Assembly: GCF_902832845.1 (NCBI RefSeq)
Contig: NZ_CADFDB010000003.1
Coordinates: 124,001 to 188,000 of the forward strand
Length of the DNA: 64,000 nt
DNA from: Burkholderia metallica
GTDB taxonomy: Bacteria > Pseudomonadota > Gammaproteobacteria > Burkholderiales > Burkholderiaceae
Direction of reading: 5' to 3'
Of the stretch, positions 23,019 to 31,859 are shown one piece after another (position 1 is the first letter of the stretch; each line of letters opens with the position of its first letter). Made by a program: the position numbers and the translations under genes. The notes below the pieces were generated by a model. It made no database searches. It worked only from the letters and a program-made list of their open reading frames with translations, and had not been told where the DNA came from.

Positions 23019-23223
23019 CCGGCAGTCGCCGAACCTCCCCCTTCCTGAGATATCCGATCGTGAGCGTGTGCGACGGCGTATTTCCGGTATGCGCTCATCG
23101 CAAGATCTCCCCCGATAACCCGTGGCGAATGATCCGGCGCCTGCTTCATCCGCAACGCACTTGCCACCTGCAGCCCCCTCACCCGACGACGTGCGAACGC
23201 TGCCGATGCATGCAGCATCTATC

Positions 23224-23556
23224 TCATGCCGCCCGCAAAATCACGATGAGGAAGGGCACGCACAGCAGCCCATGAAGCACGATCGCGCAATACGCCGGAG
23301 CCGAATTCGCTCCGGCATCGCCGTGCGCGTGCAGCAACGCGCCGATCGTCCAGACGAGACCGCCCAGCGAAACGATGCCGCACAGGACAACGACCGCCAG
23401 CGCCGTGCCGATCGCGCCGAATCCAGACGCTCCGGCAAAGCCCTCCGGATTGCTCAGAACCGAAATACCGACGACGCCGGCAATCGCACACTCGGCCAGT
23501 GCGAGCACGGCCGAGCCGCTGCCAACCTTGCGACGAACGGACGTGGTTTCATTCAT
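23224..23556 (-). CDS. Small inner-membrane protein, function unknown
   Basis: A 110-residue protein with three predicted membrane segments: SAVLALAECAIAGVVGISVL, IGTALAVVVLCGIVSLGGLV, and AYCAIVLHGLLCVPFLIVIL. There is a short basic N-terminus. No family is recognised. CCTTTGGAGAG just upstream of the ATG at 23556 supports the start. It appears monocistronic, lying between tRNA-Gly and trmB on the other strand. Base composition is like the backbone, so it is probably not part of the island. Confidence 0.65.
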   Translation of the reverse strand: MNETTSVRRKVGSGSAVLALAECAIAGVVGISVLSNPEGFAGASGFGAIGTALAVVVLCGIVSLGGLVWTIGALLHAHGDAGANSAPAYCAIVLHGLLCVPFLIVILRAA

Positions 23557-24279
23557 GGCGTTTCTCTCCAAAGGCCATTGGTCGCGGATCATGCCCACGC
23601 GTCGTCCCGCACGATCGTTGCCAGAGCAACCACATGCGGGATATGACGCATCACGGCGGCCGTCATCGCTTCTTGTCGTTCTGGCCACGGGCAATCGGAA
23701 CGAAACGCGCGCCGTTCATAGTCATCAGCTTGCGCACGCGTCTCACGCATCCGGTCATGCCGGCTGCGTCGGCGATTCTACTCAATCGCCCGGCGATAGC
23801 CCATCGTCCGGGCAATCGCGAACCGCCCAAGGAAAATGGACACGCCTCTCATCGGGAAGACCCGTCCCAAAACCGGCGCCGAGGAGAGCGTCGTTACCGC
23901 CAGTGCAACCCCATCGCTCGATGCGTCGCATGCTGCGCGACTTGCTGGGTCGTCGAGACGAGAACCGAAGCGACACGCGCGACGGACCTCGAGCCATACG
24001 ACCCTCAAGGCGACCTGCGTCGACGCCAGGCCAGCCGCCAGGCGGCCGCGCCCCCGCAACCTTGCCAGTCGGATCAAAGCAGTCCATAATCCGGCTCTTT
24101 CCGGTTGGCCGAACGGGAAATCCTTAAGGATCAACGGCTTGACGGCATACCGCCGCTCCCGTCGCCACGTTCCGCAACCGCGCGCCCAGCCGCCTCGTCG
24201 AAGGCGGCTTTTTTGTACCGCGCTGGCGCGTCCCGCGCGCCCGACGCCTCGCCCGCAACCGAGCCTTTCTCTGTCACCG
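23557..24279. other. 723-bp stretch without a supported gene
   Basis: Open frames run through it on both strands because of high GC, but none carries a recognisable domain or good start. It should hold promoters of the small membrane protein (left) and trmB (right). One clear hairpin terminator lies at 24188-24214. Confidence 0.55.
24188..24214 (+). terminator. Hairpin terminator upstream of trmB
   Basis: AGCCGCCT-CGTCGA-AGGCGGCT followed by six T. It points rightward with no clear gene upstream, so it may end an unrecognised small RNA or act as an attenuator in the trmB leader. Confidence 0.7.
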
Positions 24280-25047
24280 ATGATGCACGACGATCCGAAC
24301 GAAGCCGGCCTGCCGCCGCACGACGACGCCATTTCCGACGAAGCCTCCGAAGGCGCCGACGAAATCAACCCGCTGCACCGCCGCCGCATCCGCAGCTTCG
24401 TGACGCGCGCCGGCCGCGTGTCGACCGGCCAGCGCCGTGCGCTCGACGAACTCGGCCCGCGCTTCGTGGTGCCGTACGCACCGGAACTGCCCGACTGGAA
24501 CGCTGTGTTCGGCCGCAGCGCGCCGCGCATCCTCGAGATCGGCTTCGGCATGGGCGCCTCGACCGCGGAAATCGCCGCGAACCGCCCCGGTGACGACTTC
24601 CTCGGCGTCGAGGTGCACGAGCCGGGCGTCGGCGCATTGCTGAAGCTGATCGGCGAGCAGGATCTGACGAACATCCGCATCATCCAGCACGACGCGGTCG
24701 AGGTGCTCGAGCACATGCTCGCGCCGGAGAGTCTCGACGGCGTGCACATCTTCTTCCCCGATCCGTGGCACAAGGCGCGCCATCACAAGCGCCGGCTGAT
24801 CCAGCCGCCGCTCGTCGCGCATCTCGCGTCGCGCCTGAAGCCCGGCGCGTATATTCACTGCGCGACCGACTGGCAGAACTACGCGGAGCAGATGCTCGAC
24901 GTGCTCGGCACGGAACCGACGCTCGAAAACACGGCCGCCGATTACGCGCCGCGCCCCGACTACCGCCCGGTGACGAAGTTCGAACGGCGCGGGCTGCGGC
25001 TCGGCCACGGCGTGTGGGACCTGGTGTTCCGCAAGCGCGCAGGCTGA
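24280..25047 (+). CDS. trmB: tRNA (guanine-N7-)-methyltransferase TrmB
   Basis: A 255-residue SAM-dependent enzyme that methylates G46 at N7 in the variable loop of tRNAs. Motifs: [15 protein letters not shown] (SAM loop), [28 protein letters not shown], which contains the catalytic Asp/His area, and [10 protein letters not shown]. The [20 protein letters not shown] end is typical. The N-terminal acidic leader is usual for Burkholderia. The ATG at 24280 (second one at 24283) begins the family-like [10 protein letters not shown]; upstream in-frame sequence is not protein-like. A strong terminator lies just after the gene. Confidence 0.95.
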   Translation: MMHDDPNEAGLPPHDDAISDEASEGADEINPLHRRRIRSFVTRAGRVSTGQRRALDELGPRFVVPYAPELPDWNAVFGRSAPRILEIGFGMGASTAEIAANRPGDDFLGVEVHEPGVGALLKLIGEQDLTNIRIIQHDAVEVLEHMLAPESLDGVHIFFPDPWHKARHHKRRLIQPPLVAHLASRLKPGAYIHCATDWQNYAEQMLDVLGTEPTLENTAADYAPRPDYRPVTKFERRGLRLGHGVWDLVFRKRAG

Positions 25048-25091
25048 TCCTACCTGCCGCTGCGGCGCACGCCGCCGCGCTCCGGACAAGA

Positions 25092-25127
25092 AAAAGCCCG
25101 ATCGGCGTTGCGCCGATCGGGCTTTCT
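25092..25127. terminator. Bidirectional terminator between trmB and uppP
   Basis: GCCCGATCGGCG, TTG, CGCCGATCGGGC: a perfect 12-pair stem flanked by AAAAA on the left and TTTC on the right. It serves both convergent genes. Confidence 0.92.
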
Positions 25128-25159
25128 TCATCGGAGGCGCGCCCGCCTCCCTATCAGCA

Positions 25160-25990
25160 TCACGCCCAGTTCAGCCAGCCGCTGTACCCGACCAGCAGCA
25201 CGAACAGCCCGAACGCGATCCGGTACCACGCGAACACCGTGAAATCGTGCGTCGCGACGTAGCGCAGCAGCCAGCGCACGCATACGAACGCGCTGACGAA
25301 CGCCGCGACGAGCCCCAGTGCGAACAGGCCGAGCGAATCGACGGTGAACGCCTGCCAGTCCTTGACGGTTTCATAGAGCGTCGCGCCGAAGATGATCGGA
25401 ATCGCGAGGAAGAACGAGAATTCGGTGGCAACGCGCCGGTCGAGGCCGAACAGCATCCCGCCGATGATCGTCGAGCCCGAGCGCGACATGCCGGGAATCA
25501 GCGCGAAACACTGCGCAATGCCGACCTTCAGCGCGTCGAGCGGCGTGAGCGCATCGACCGACACCACGCGCGGCGGCTCGCTGCGCTCACGCTGCCTCGC
25601 CTCGGCCCACAGGATGATCGCGCCGCCGACGACGAGCGCGAACGCGACGGGCACCGGCGAGAACAGCACGGCCTTGATCTTCTTCTCGAACAGCAGGCCG
25701 AGCGCGATCGCCGGAATCGTCGCGATCACGACGTTCAGCGTGAAGCGCTGCGCGTCGGGCCGGCTCGGCAGCCCCGACACGATGGATGCGATCCGCTGCC
25801 GGTATTCCCAGCAGACGGCGAGGATCGCACCGAACTGGATCACGACGTCGAAGGTCTTCGCGTGCGAATCGTTGAAATTCAGGAAGCTGCCCGCGACGAT
25901 CAGGTGGCCGGTGCTCGACACCGGCAGGAATTCCGTCAGCCCCTCGACGACGCCGAGGATCAAAGCCTTGCAGATCAGGATCCAGTCCAT
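25160..25990 (-). CDS. uppP: Undecaprenyl-diphosphatase UppP/BacA
   Basis: A 276-residue polytopic membrane enzyme that removes one phosphate from undecaprenyl diphosphate, recycling the lipid carrier for peptidoglycan and O-antigen synthesis; extra copies give bacitracin resistance. Both catalytic motifs are visible: [15 protein letters not shown] at 16-30 (Glu16, Glu20, Ser26, His29) and the [13 protein letters not shown] loop with its Arg. The start at 25990 gives [13 protein letters not shown], as in relatives. It is convergent with trmB; upstream, 81 bp away, ends the lipoprotein gene. Confidence 0.96.
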   Translation of the reverse strand: MDWILICKALILGVVEGLTEFLPVSSTGHLIVAGSFLNFNDSHAKTFDVVIQFGAILAVCWEYRQRIASIVSGLPSRPDAQRFTLNVVIATIPAIALGLLFEKKIKAVLFSPVPVAFALVVGGAIILWAEARQRERSEPPRVVSVDALTPLDALKVGIAQCFALIPGMSRSGSTIIGGMLFGLDRRVATEFSFFLAIPIIFGATLYETVKDWQAFTVDSLGLFALGLVAAFVSAFVCVRWLLRYVATHDFTVFAWYRIAFGLFVLLVGYSGWLNWA

Positions 25991-26071
25991 CCGTGGCCCA
26001 ACTCCGAAATGGTCGAATGAATGGGCCACTGTTGCGCGCGCGGCCCCCGTCCGGCCGAGCGCGGTTCGTCG

Positions 26072-26653
26072 TCATTTTTCGACGATCGCCACGCGTATGC
26101 CGTTTGTAAGAATCGTAATTGTACCGGGTTCGTAGTTCACCCCGGCAAATTGCAGTTGCTCGGGCTTGAACGTGTAGATCGGATAGTTGGTCAGCAACTG
26201 CGTCGCGAGCAGGCCGGCGGCCGCGCCGACCTGCTGCGCATACATCTGCGCGTCGCCGTCGAGCGCGAGGCTGTCGACGGCCGGCGACCGCAGCACGACC
26301 GAACGGGTCGGCGCGTCGTAAGCCAGCTGGCCCGACACGGTGAACTTGCCGCTGACCGGTGCCCGCAGGAACGGGCTCGCGAAATGCGCGTCGAGCTGCA
26401 CGGCCACGCGGTTCTGGTCGGGCAGCAGGTTGACGGCCGGGTTCGCGAGCGACACGTCGACGACCTGCGCGACCGTCTTCTGGTACGGGAACTTGCGCGC
26501 GACGGCTTTCTGCACGTCGCCGCGCGAGAACGTGTAGTGATCGGGGATGAATGGAAACGTCGACGCGCACGCGGCGAGCGAGAGCGTCACGCCGATGGCG
26601 CCGACGGTTGCGGCGAGAAAACGGCGCCGGCCGGGCGCGCAAGGTGCGGTCAT
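26072..26653 (-). CDS. DUF1439-type lipoprotein
   Basis: A 193-residue exported lipoprotein. The signal peptide has [21 protein letters not shown] with a lipobox LAAC at Cys29; two arginines before the hydrophobic run leave twin-arginine export possible. The mature part resembles the YceB/DUF1439 group ([38 protein letters not shown]), which has a lipid-binding-like fold. Function unknown; it is predicted to sit in the periplasmic face of a membrane. The start overlaps the stop of the upstream cysteine-cluster gene (ATGA). Confidence 0.85.
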   Translation of the reverse strand: MTAPCAPGRRRFLAATVGAIGVTLSLAACASTFPFIPDHYTFSRGDVQKAVARKFPYQKTVAQVVDVSLANPAVNLLPDQNRVAVQLDAHFASPFLRAPVSGKFTVSGQLAYDAPTRSVVLRSPAVDSLALDGDAQMYAQQVGAAAGLLATQLLTNYPIYTFKPEQLQFAGVNYEPGTITILTNGIRVAIVEK

Positions 26654-26967
26654 GCTGAACCCTCTTCTGATGACGACGGCCGCGTCGCGGCCTCGAGATG
26701 CGTGAGCCACGCGAGCGCGTCGTCGCGCGACGCGCCGCACATATCCGCGGCCGGCTGCAGCCCGGAACAGCACGCGGGCCGCTCGGGGCGGCCGAAGATC
26801 CGGCAGCGCAGGTCGTCGCCGAGCTGCACGCAGCGTACGCCGGCCGGCTTGCCGCCGGGCATGCCGGGAATCGGGCTGGAAATCGACGGTGCGATGCAGC
26901 ACGCGCCGCAGCCCTCGCGGCACGCATGCGGCGGCGGGACATCGGCGGGCGCCGGGCGGGCAGGCAT
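26650..26967 (-). CDS. YkgJ-family cysteine-cluster protein
   Basis: A 105-residue protein with eight or more cysteines in the UPF0153/YkgJ pattern: [10 protein letters not shown] near residue 16-25, [22 protein letters not shown] at about 46-67 (given here as [13 protein letters not shown] and PERPACC), and a final Cys77. The cysteines probably bind zinc or an iron-sulphur cluster. The precise function is unknown. The ATG at 26967 is preferred; an in-frame GTG about 12 bp upstream is possible. It overlaps the lipoprotein gene by 4 bp and is divergent from hemN. Confidence 0.85.
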   Translation of the reverse strand: MPARPAPADVPPPHACREGCGACCIAPSISSPIPGMPGGKPAGVRCVQLGDDLRCRIFGRPERPACCSGLQPAADMCGASRDDALAWLTHLEAATRPSSSEEGSA

Positions 26968-27138
26968 TTCGACGGACACGCAACTCTCTCGAACGAACAA
27001 CGAAAACGGTGCGGCAACCGGACGCGGTGCCGGCAGCCTCACCCCGCATTGTGCCATCGCCGGCTGCGACGTTATTACACAATGCAGCCGAATCGCGCGT
27101 TTATATACTCGAAAGCATCTAAAAAGCGCGAGATCGTC

Positions 27139-28530
27139 ATGCGTTCCGGTTCTGCCGACACAATGTTCCGTCCCGATTTACTCGCGAAATACGGCGCGAA
27201 TGGGCCGCGCTATACGTCGTACCCCACCGCGCTGCAGTTCCGCGACGATTTCGACCCGGCCGACTACGTGCGCGCGGCCGGCGATCCCGGCGCATCGTCG
27301 AGCGAGCTGTCGCTGTACTTCCACATCCCGTTCTGCAACACCGCGTGCTTCTACTGCGGCTGCAACAAGATCGCGACCGGCAACCGCCGCCGCGCGCGCC
27401 CGTATCTCGACCAGCTCAAGCGCGAGATGACGCTGCAGGCCGCATTGTTCGATCCCGCGCGCCCGGTCACGCAACTGCACTGGGGCGGCGGCACGCCGAC
27501 CTTCCTGTCCGACGACGAAACGGCCGAGCTGATGGCGGCCACCCGCGAGCACTTCGCGCTCGCGCCGGATGCCGACGCCGAGTTCTCGATCGAGATCGAT
27601 CCGCGCACGGTCACGCCCGCGACGCTCGTGCATCTGCGCAACATCGGCTTCAACCGGCTGAGCCTCGGCGTGCAGGATTTCGATCCGGCCGTGCAGCAGG
27701 CGATCAACCGCATCCAGCCGCTCGCGATGACGGCCGATCTGCTGTCGGCCGCACGCACGACGGGCTTTCATTCGGTGAGCGTCGACCTGATCTACGGGCT
27801 GCCGCACCAGACCGTTGCCGTCTTCGCGCGCACGCTGGAGACGATCATCGAACTCGCGCCCGACCGGCTGTCGGTGTTCGGCTATGCGCACATGCCGCAT
27901 CTGTTCAAGATGCAGCGGCAGATCGACGATGCGACGCTGCCGCCGCCGGAAACGCGCATCGCGCTGCTGGGCCTCGCGGTCGACATGCTGACGTCGGCCG
28001 GCTACGTGTACATCGGGATGGATCACTTCGCGCGGCCGTCCGACGCGCTCGTGTGCGCGCAGAAGCACGGCACGCTGCAGCGCAATTTCCAGGGCTACAG
28101 CACGCGCGCGGATACCGACCTCGTCGGGTTCGGCGTGTCGTCGATCGGCAAGGTCGGCGACGTCTACGCGCAGAACGCGAAGGACCTGCCCGCGTACGGC
28201 GCCGCGCTCGACGCGGGCCGGCTGCCGATCGCGCGCGGCGTACGGCTCACGCCCGACGACCGGCTGCGTCGCGACGTGATCACGCAACTGATGTGCAACC
28301 TCGACCTGCCGTTCTCGCACGTCGAGGCCGCGCACGGCATCCGCTTCGCCGAGCATTTTGCGCGCGAACTCGACGCATTGCGCCCGTTCGAGCGCGACGG
28401 GCTGCTGACGCTCTCGTCCGACCGCCTGACGATCCATCCGGCCGGCCGGATGGTCGTGCGCAACATCGCGATGGCGTTCGATGCGTATCTCGGCCACGCG
28501 TCGCCGCAGCGCTACTCGCGCACCGTCTAG
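27139..28530 (+). CDS. hemN: Oxygen-independent coproporphyrinogen III dehydrogenase HemN
   Basis: A 463-residue radical-SAM enzyme that turns coproporphyrinogen III to protoporphyrinogen IX without oxygen. The cluster motif is [16 protein letters not shown] with C66, C70 and C73, and the HemN-specific extra cysteine C75. The WGGGTPTFL block binds SAM, and [12 protein letters not shown] and [19 protein letters not shown] are typical of true HemN rather than HemW. The length matches the 450-460 expected. The ATG at 27139 gives the family N-terminus. I saw no clear FNR box upstream. It is divergent from the YkgJ gene. Confidence 0.95.
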   Translation: MRSGSADTMFRPDLLAKYGANGPRYTSYPTALQFRDDFDPADYVRAAGDPGASSSELSLYFHIPFCNTACFYCGCNKIATGNRRRARPYLDQLKREMTLQAALFDPARPVTQLHWGGGTPTFLSDDETAELMAATREHFALAPDADAEFSIEIDPRTVTPATLVHLRNIGFNRLSLGVQDFDPAVQQAINRIQPLAMTADLLSAARTTGFHSVSVDLIYGLPHQTVAVFARTLETIIELAPDRLSVFGYAHMPHLFKMQRQIDDATLPPPETRIALLGLAVDMLTSAGYVYIGMDHFARPSDALVCAQKHGTLQRNFQGYSTRADTDLVGFGVSSIGKVGDVYAQNAKDLPAYGAALDAGRLPIARGVRLTPDDRLRRDVITQLMCNLDLPFSHVEAAHGIRFAEHFARELDALRPFERDGLLTLSSDRLTIHPAGRMVVRNIAMAFDAYLGHASPQRYSRTV

Positions 28531-28600
28531 CGCCGGCCCGCCGCACGCGGGCGGCCGGTTTGATACAGTGTGGGGCTTACGCCCCGCCAGAATCCGCACG

Positions 28601-28858
28601 ATGCGCACCACCAAAGCGACCCACGCGGTCGAACGCCTGAAGACCCGCTCCGGCAACCCGCAATTCGCAGCCGTCGCGATGGCGGGCGGCCTGTTCTATC
28701 TGGTCGACCGCTCGGGCGGCACCACCGAAAAGCGCTGCGAGCCGCTGCCGCTCGACGAGTTCGTCAGGTTCGTCGACGAATTCGGCCCCAAAAAGCCGCG
28801 CAAGGCGAGCAAGCTCGACCTCGCGTTCGAGGCGCAGATCAGGAAGAGCAAGGGGTAA
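28601..28858 (+). CDS. Small conserved hypothetical protein
   Basis: An 85-residue soluble protein, basic at both ends (MRTTKATHAVERLKTRSGNP; GPKKPRKASKLDLAF). The centre, AAVAMAGGLFYLVDRSGG and EPLPLDEFVRFVDEF, looks like a small alpha/beta unit. I do not recognise a family. It starts 70 bp after hemN on the same strand and may share its transcript. Confidence 0.6.
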   Translation: MRTTKATHAVERLKTRSGNPQFAAVAMAGGLFYLVDRSGGTTEKRCEPLPLDEFVRFVDEFGPKKPRKASKLDLAFEAQIRKSKG

Positions 28859-28962
28859 AGGTCTGTTGCAGGCCGTCTGAAGGCCTTGCAGCCGCCCCGT
28901 TTGGTACAATCACGAAGTTTCTCTATCCTCGCTGATGGCCGACCTGGCTGCGTGACCACACC

Positions 28963-29619
28963 ATGAATATCGAAAACGCGCGTTTCAACATGATCGAACA
29001 ACAGATCCGGCCGTGGGACGTGCTGGATCTCGACGTCCTGGGCCTGCTGTCGATCGTCAAGCGTGAAAACTACGTTCCCGCCGAATACCGCGATCTCGCG
29101 TTCGCCGACCTCGAACTGCCGCTGCCGGGCGGCAAGAGCAAGATGCTGTTCCCGCGCGTCGAAGCGCGCGTGCTGCAGGAGCTGACGGTCAAGAAACACG
29201 AGAACGTGCTCATCATCGGCGCCGGCTCGGGCTACCTGGCTGCGCTGTTCGCGCACCGCGCGCAGCACGTGACGGCCGTCGAGATCGATCCGACCAACGC
29301 GAAGTTCGCGGAAGACAACCTGCGCAACGACGGCGTAACCAACGCGGAAGTCGTGCTCGGCGACGGTTCGCGCGGCTGGGCCGCCAAGGCGCCGTACGAC
29401 GTGATCTGCGTCGCGGGCGGCCTGCCCGTCGTGCCGCAGGAAATGCTCGAACAGCTGAAGGTCGGCGGCCGCCTCGCGGCGTTCGTCGGCGGCCGTCCGG
29501 TGATGAAGGCACAGATCATCACGCGTATCGACGACAAGCAGTACCGCGTCGCCGACGTGTTCGAAACCTACATCGACCACCTCGTCAACGCGATCGAGCC
29601 GTCGCGCTTCAAGTTCTGA
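28963..29619 (+). CDS. Protein-L-isoaspartate O-methyltransferase family protein
   Basis: A 218-residue SAM-dependent methyltransferase of the PIMT family. SAM motif I is NVLIIGAGSGYLAALFA; the acidic end VTAVEIDPTNAKFAEDNL and the motif GDGSRGWAAKAPYDVICVAGG follow. PIMT repairs isoaspartyl residues in damaged proteins, but this short proteobacterial subgroup, usually linked to a rhodanese and TolC as part of one locus, may act on another substrate. The rhodanese gene starts 14 bp downstream, so they form an operon. Confidence 0.88.
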   Translation: MNIENARFNMIEQQIRPWDVLDLDVLGLLSIVKRENYVPAEYRDLAFADLELPLPGGKSKMLFPRVEARVLQELTVKKHENVLIIGAGSGYLAALFAHRAQHVTAVEIDPTNAKFAEDNLRNDGVTNAEVVLGDGSRGWAAKAPYDVICVAGGLPVVPQEMLEQLKVGGRLAAFVGGRPVMKAQIITRIDDKQYRVADVFETYIDHLVNAIEPSRFKF

Positions 29620-29633
29620 GCAGCGGAGCCTCC

Positions 29634-29957
29634 ATGCAGATCCTGACGGCCGCGATGCTCGCGGAATGGCTCGGCGACGAGGCGCGCCCCGCGCCGATCG
29701 TGCTCGACGTGCGCGAACCGTGGGAAATCGCGACCGCGCAGATCGCCGGCAGCGTGTCGATTCCGATGCAGCAGATTCCCGCGCGCAGTGAAGAACTCGA
29801 CGACGAAGCGGACATCGTCTGCGTGTGCCATCACGGGATGCGCAGCGCCCAGGTCGCGATGTTCCTCGAATCGCGCGGCTTCACGAAGCTGTACAACCTG
29901 CAAGGCGGAATCGACGCGTGGTCGCGCGACGTCGATCCGTCCGTGCCGCGTTACTGA
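29634..29957 (+). CDS. Rhodanese-like sulfurtransferase
   Basis: A 107-residue single-domain rhodanese. It has the DVREPWEIATAQIAGSVSIP segment and the active loop VCHHGMRSAQVA, with the catalytic Cys in CHHGMRS, and the typical ending GFTKLYNLQGGIDAW. The loop length is that of sulfurtransferases rather than Cdc25-like phosphatases. It is cytosolic; the acceptor is unknown. It lies 14 bp after the PIMT-like gene, with a strong terminator 72 bp after its end. Confidence 0.92.
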   Translation: MQILTAAMLAEWLGDEARPAPIVLDVREPWEIATAQIAGSVSIPMQQIPARSEELDDEADIVCVCHHGMRSAQVAMFLESRGFTKLYNLQGGIDAWSRDVDPSVPRY

Positions 29958-30028
29958 TCCCGCCGGCGGCGCCTCACGCGCCGCCGCACCGGCCGGCTCC
30001 CCCTGCCGCCAGTCACACTGATCCCCCG

Positions 30029-30061
30029 AACGGGCGCGCATTGCGCGCCCGTTTCTCTTTT
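30029..30061 (+). terminator. Terminator after rhodanese
   Basis: AACGGGCGCGC, ATT, GCGCGCCCGTT followed by TCTCTTTT: an 11-pair stem with a T-rich tail. Confidence 0.9.
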
Positions 30062-30197
30062 CCGCTCCGGCCGGCTCACGTGTCGCCTCGCTGACTCGTC
30101 TCGATGACGCGCCGCGCGTGCGTGGCGCGCCGTCACGGTGCGCGACGGTTCCCGCGCCGCGTGCAGGTGCACGCACCGGAACGGCGAACCCCGACCG

Positions 30198-30207
30198 TGC
30201 ACCATTT
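30198..30207 (+). promoter_or_regulatory. Possible NtrC half-site upstream of urtA
   Basis: TGCACCATTT matches the left half of the NtrC consensus TGCACCAWWW; the right half is poor. It lies about 115 bp upstream of the sigma-54 -24 element, a usual enhancer distance. Confidence 0.3.
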
Positions 30208-30321
30208 GCGCCCGCGACGCTGCACCGCGACGGACCGCGCATGCCGCACGATGCGTCATGCGCACCGTCCCGACGCCGCGCACTGCCCCGCGCAGGCACG
30301 CCGGACGTGCATCCGCACGAC

Positions 30322-30336
30322 TGGCACATGCCTTGC
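30322..30336 (+). promoter_or_regulatory. Sigma-54 (RpoN) promoter of urtABCDE
   Basis: TGGCAC-ATGCC-TTGC matches the -24/-12 consensus TGGCAC-N5-TTGC exactly in both elements and spacing. It lies 61 bp before the urtA start. It implies activation by an enhancer-binding protein, probably NtrC, under nitrogen limitation. Confidence 0.8.
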
Positions 30337-30396
30337 GTTACCCGTTGGCCGACGCCTTCGCGGCGCACGCATATCCAACACGTCAAGGGGAACCCG

Positions 30397-31704
30397 ATGA
30401 AACGTCGCAGTCTGTTGAAGTTCGGTTCGATGGCCGGCGCACTCGCGCTCGCCGGCAAGAGCCCGTTCGTACACGCGGCCGACGCCGGCACCGGCCCGAT
30501 CAAGGTCGGCATCCTGCATTCGCTGTCGGGCACGATGGCGATCTCGGAGACGTCGCTGAAGGACACCGCGCTGATGACGATCGCCGACATCAACAAGAGC
30601 GGCGGCGTGATGGGCCGCAAGCTCGAGCCGGTGGTGGTCGATCCCGCGTCGAACTGGCCGCTGTTCGCGGAGAAGGCGCGTCAGCTGCTCACGCAGGACA
30701 AGGTCGCGTGCGTGTTCGGCTGCTGGACGTCGGTGTCGCGCAAGTCGGTGCTGCCGGTGTTCGAGGAACTCAACGGGCTGCTCTACTATCCGGTGCAGTA
30801 CGAAGGCGAGGAAATGTCGCGCAACGTGTTCTACACGGGCGCCGCGCCGAACCAGCAGGCGATCCCGGCCGTCGAGTACCTGATGAGCGCCGAAGGCGGC
30901 GCGGCGAAGCGCTTCTTCCTGCTCGGCACCGACTACGTGTATCCGCGCACGACCAACAAGATCCTGCGCGCGTTCCTGAAATCGAAGGGCGTGAAGGATG
31001 CCGACATTCAGGAGGTCTACACACCGTTCGGCCACAGCGATTACCAGACCATCGTCGCAAACATCAAGAACTTCTCGCAGGGCGGCAAGACGACCGTGAT
31101 CTCGACGATCAACGGCGACTCGAACGTGCCGTTCTACAAGGAGCTCGGCAACCAGGGGATCAAGGCGACCGACGTGCCGGTCGTCGCGTTCTCGGTGGGC
31201 GAGGAAGAGCTGCGCGGGATCGACACGAAGCCGCTCGTCGGCCACCTCGCCGCGTGGAACTACTTCATGTCGGTGAAGAACCCGACCAACACGAAGTTCA
31301 AAGACCAGTTCGCCGCGTGGGTGAAGGCGAACAACCTGCCGGGCGGCGCGAAGCGCGTGACCAACGATCCGATGGAGGCGACCTACGTCGGCATCCACAT
31401 GTGGAAACAGGCGGTCGAGAAGGCGAAGAGCACCGACGTCGACAAGGTGCGCGTCGCGATGATCGGCCAGACGGTTGCCGCGCCGTCGGGCTTCACGCTC
31501 GCGATGGACGGCAACCATCATCTGCACAAGCCGGTGATGATCGGCGAGATCCGCGGCGACGGGCAGTTCAACGTCGTGTGGAAGACCAAGACCGCGGTGC
31601 GCGCGCAACCGTGGAGCCCGTTCATCGCGGGCAACCAGGGCAAGCCGGACATCGTCACGTCGATCCCGGCGTTCCTGCGCCGGCAGCGCGCGGCGCTCGC
31701 CTGA
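30397..31704 (+). CDS. urtA: Urea ABC transporter, substrate-binding protein UrtA
   Basis: A 435-residue periplasmic binding protein. The signal MKRRSLLKFGSMAGALALAG has a twin-arginine-type RRSLLK, and the mature protein should begin near ADAGTGPIKVG. The body matches the urea/short amide family: GILHSLSGTMAISETSLKD, GCWTSVSRKSVLPVFEELNG, LLYYPVQYEGEEMSRNVFYTG. It captures urea for UrtBC. AAGGGG precedes the ATG. It is first of urtABCDE and has a sigma-54 promoter. Confidence 0.95.
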   Translation: MKRRSLLKFGSMAGALALAGKSPFVHAADAGTGPIKVGILHSLSGTMAISETSLKDTALMTIADINKSGGVMGRKLEPVVVDPASNWPLFAEKARQLLTQDKVACVFGCWTSVSRKSVLPVFEELNGLLYYPVQYEGEEMSRNVFYTGAAPNQQAIPAVEYLMSAEGGAAKRFFLLGTDYVYPRTTNKILRAFLKSKGVKDADIQEVYTPFGHSDYQTIVANIKNFSQGGKTTVISTINGDSNVPFYKELGNQGIKATDVPVVAFSVGEEELRGIDTKPLVGHLAAWNYFMSVKNPTNTKFKDQFAAWVKANNLPGGAKRVTNDPMEATYVGIHMWKQAVEKAKSTDVDKVRVAMIGQTVAAPSGFTLAMDGNHHLHKPVMIGEIRGDGQFNVVWKTKTAVRAQPWSPFIAGNQGKPDIVTSIPAFLRRQRAALA

Positions 31705-31859
31705 CGCCCGGCGGCGCGTCGTGCGTCACACGCGACGCGACGCTCGCACGCCGATGCCGATGTCGACGCCGCTGCGCCGGCCGCACTTGCCGCGATGAAC
31801 CGCACGCGCGGCCGCCTCGCCGCCGGCATCCGCTTCCCCACGCCCGACAGGATTTCCCG

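Larger units (their letters stand above)
29958..30396. other. 439-bp spacer between rhodanese and urtA
   Basis: Contains the rhodanese terminator (30029-30061), a possible NtrC half-site (30198-30207) and a sigma-54 promoter (30322-30336) for urtA, all entered separately. No gene. Confidence 0.7.

Noticed and set aside
23836-24279. Long N-terminal extension of trmB
   Set aside because: The frame is open upstream, but the sequence is low-complexity and not conserved, and it crosses a strong terminator; the ATG at 24280 matches the family start.
27000-27138. FNR/ANR box upstream of hemN
   Set aside because: No TTGAT-N4-ATCAA-like dyad could be found in the spacer.
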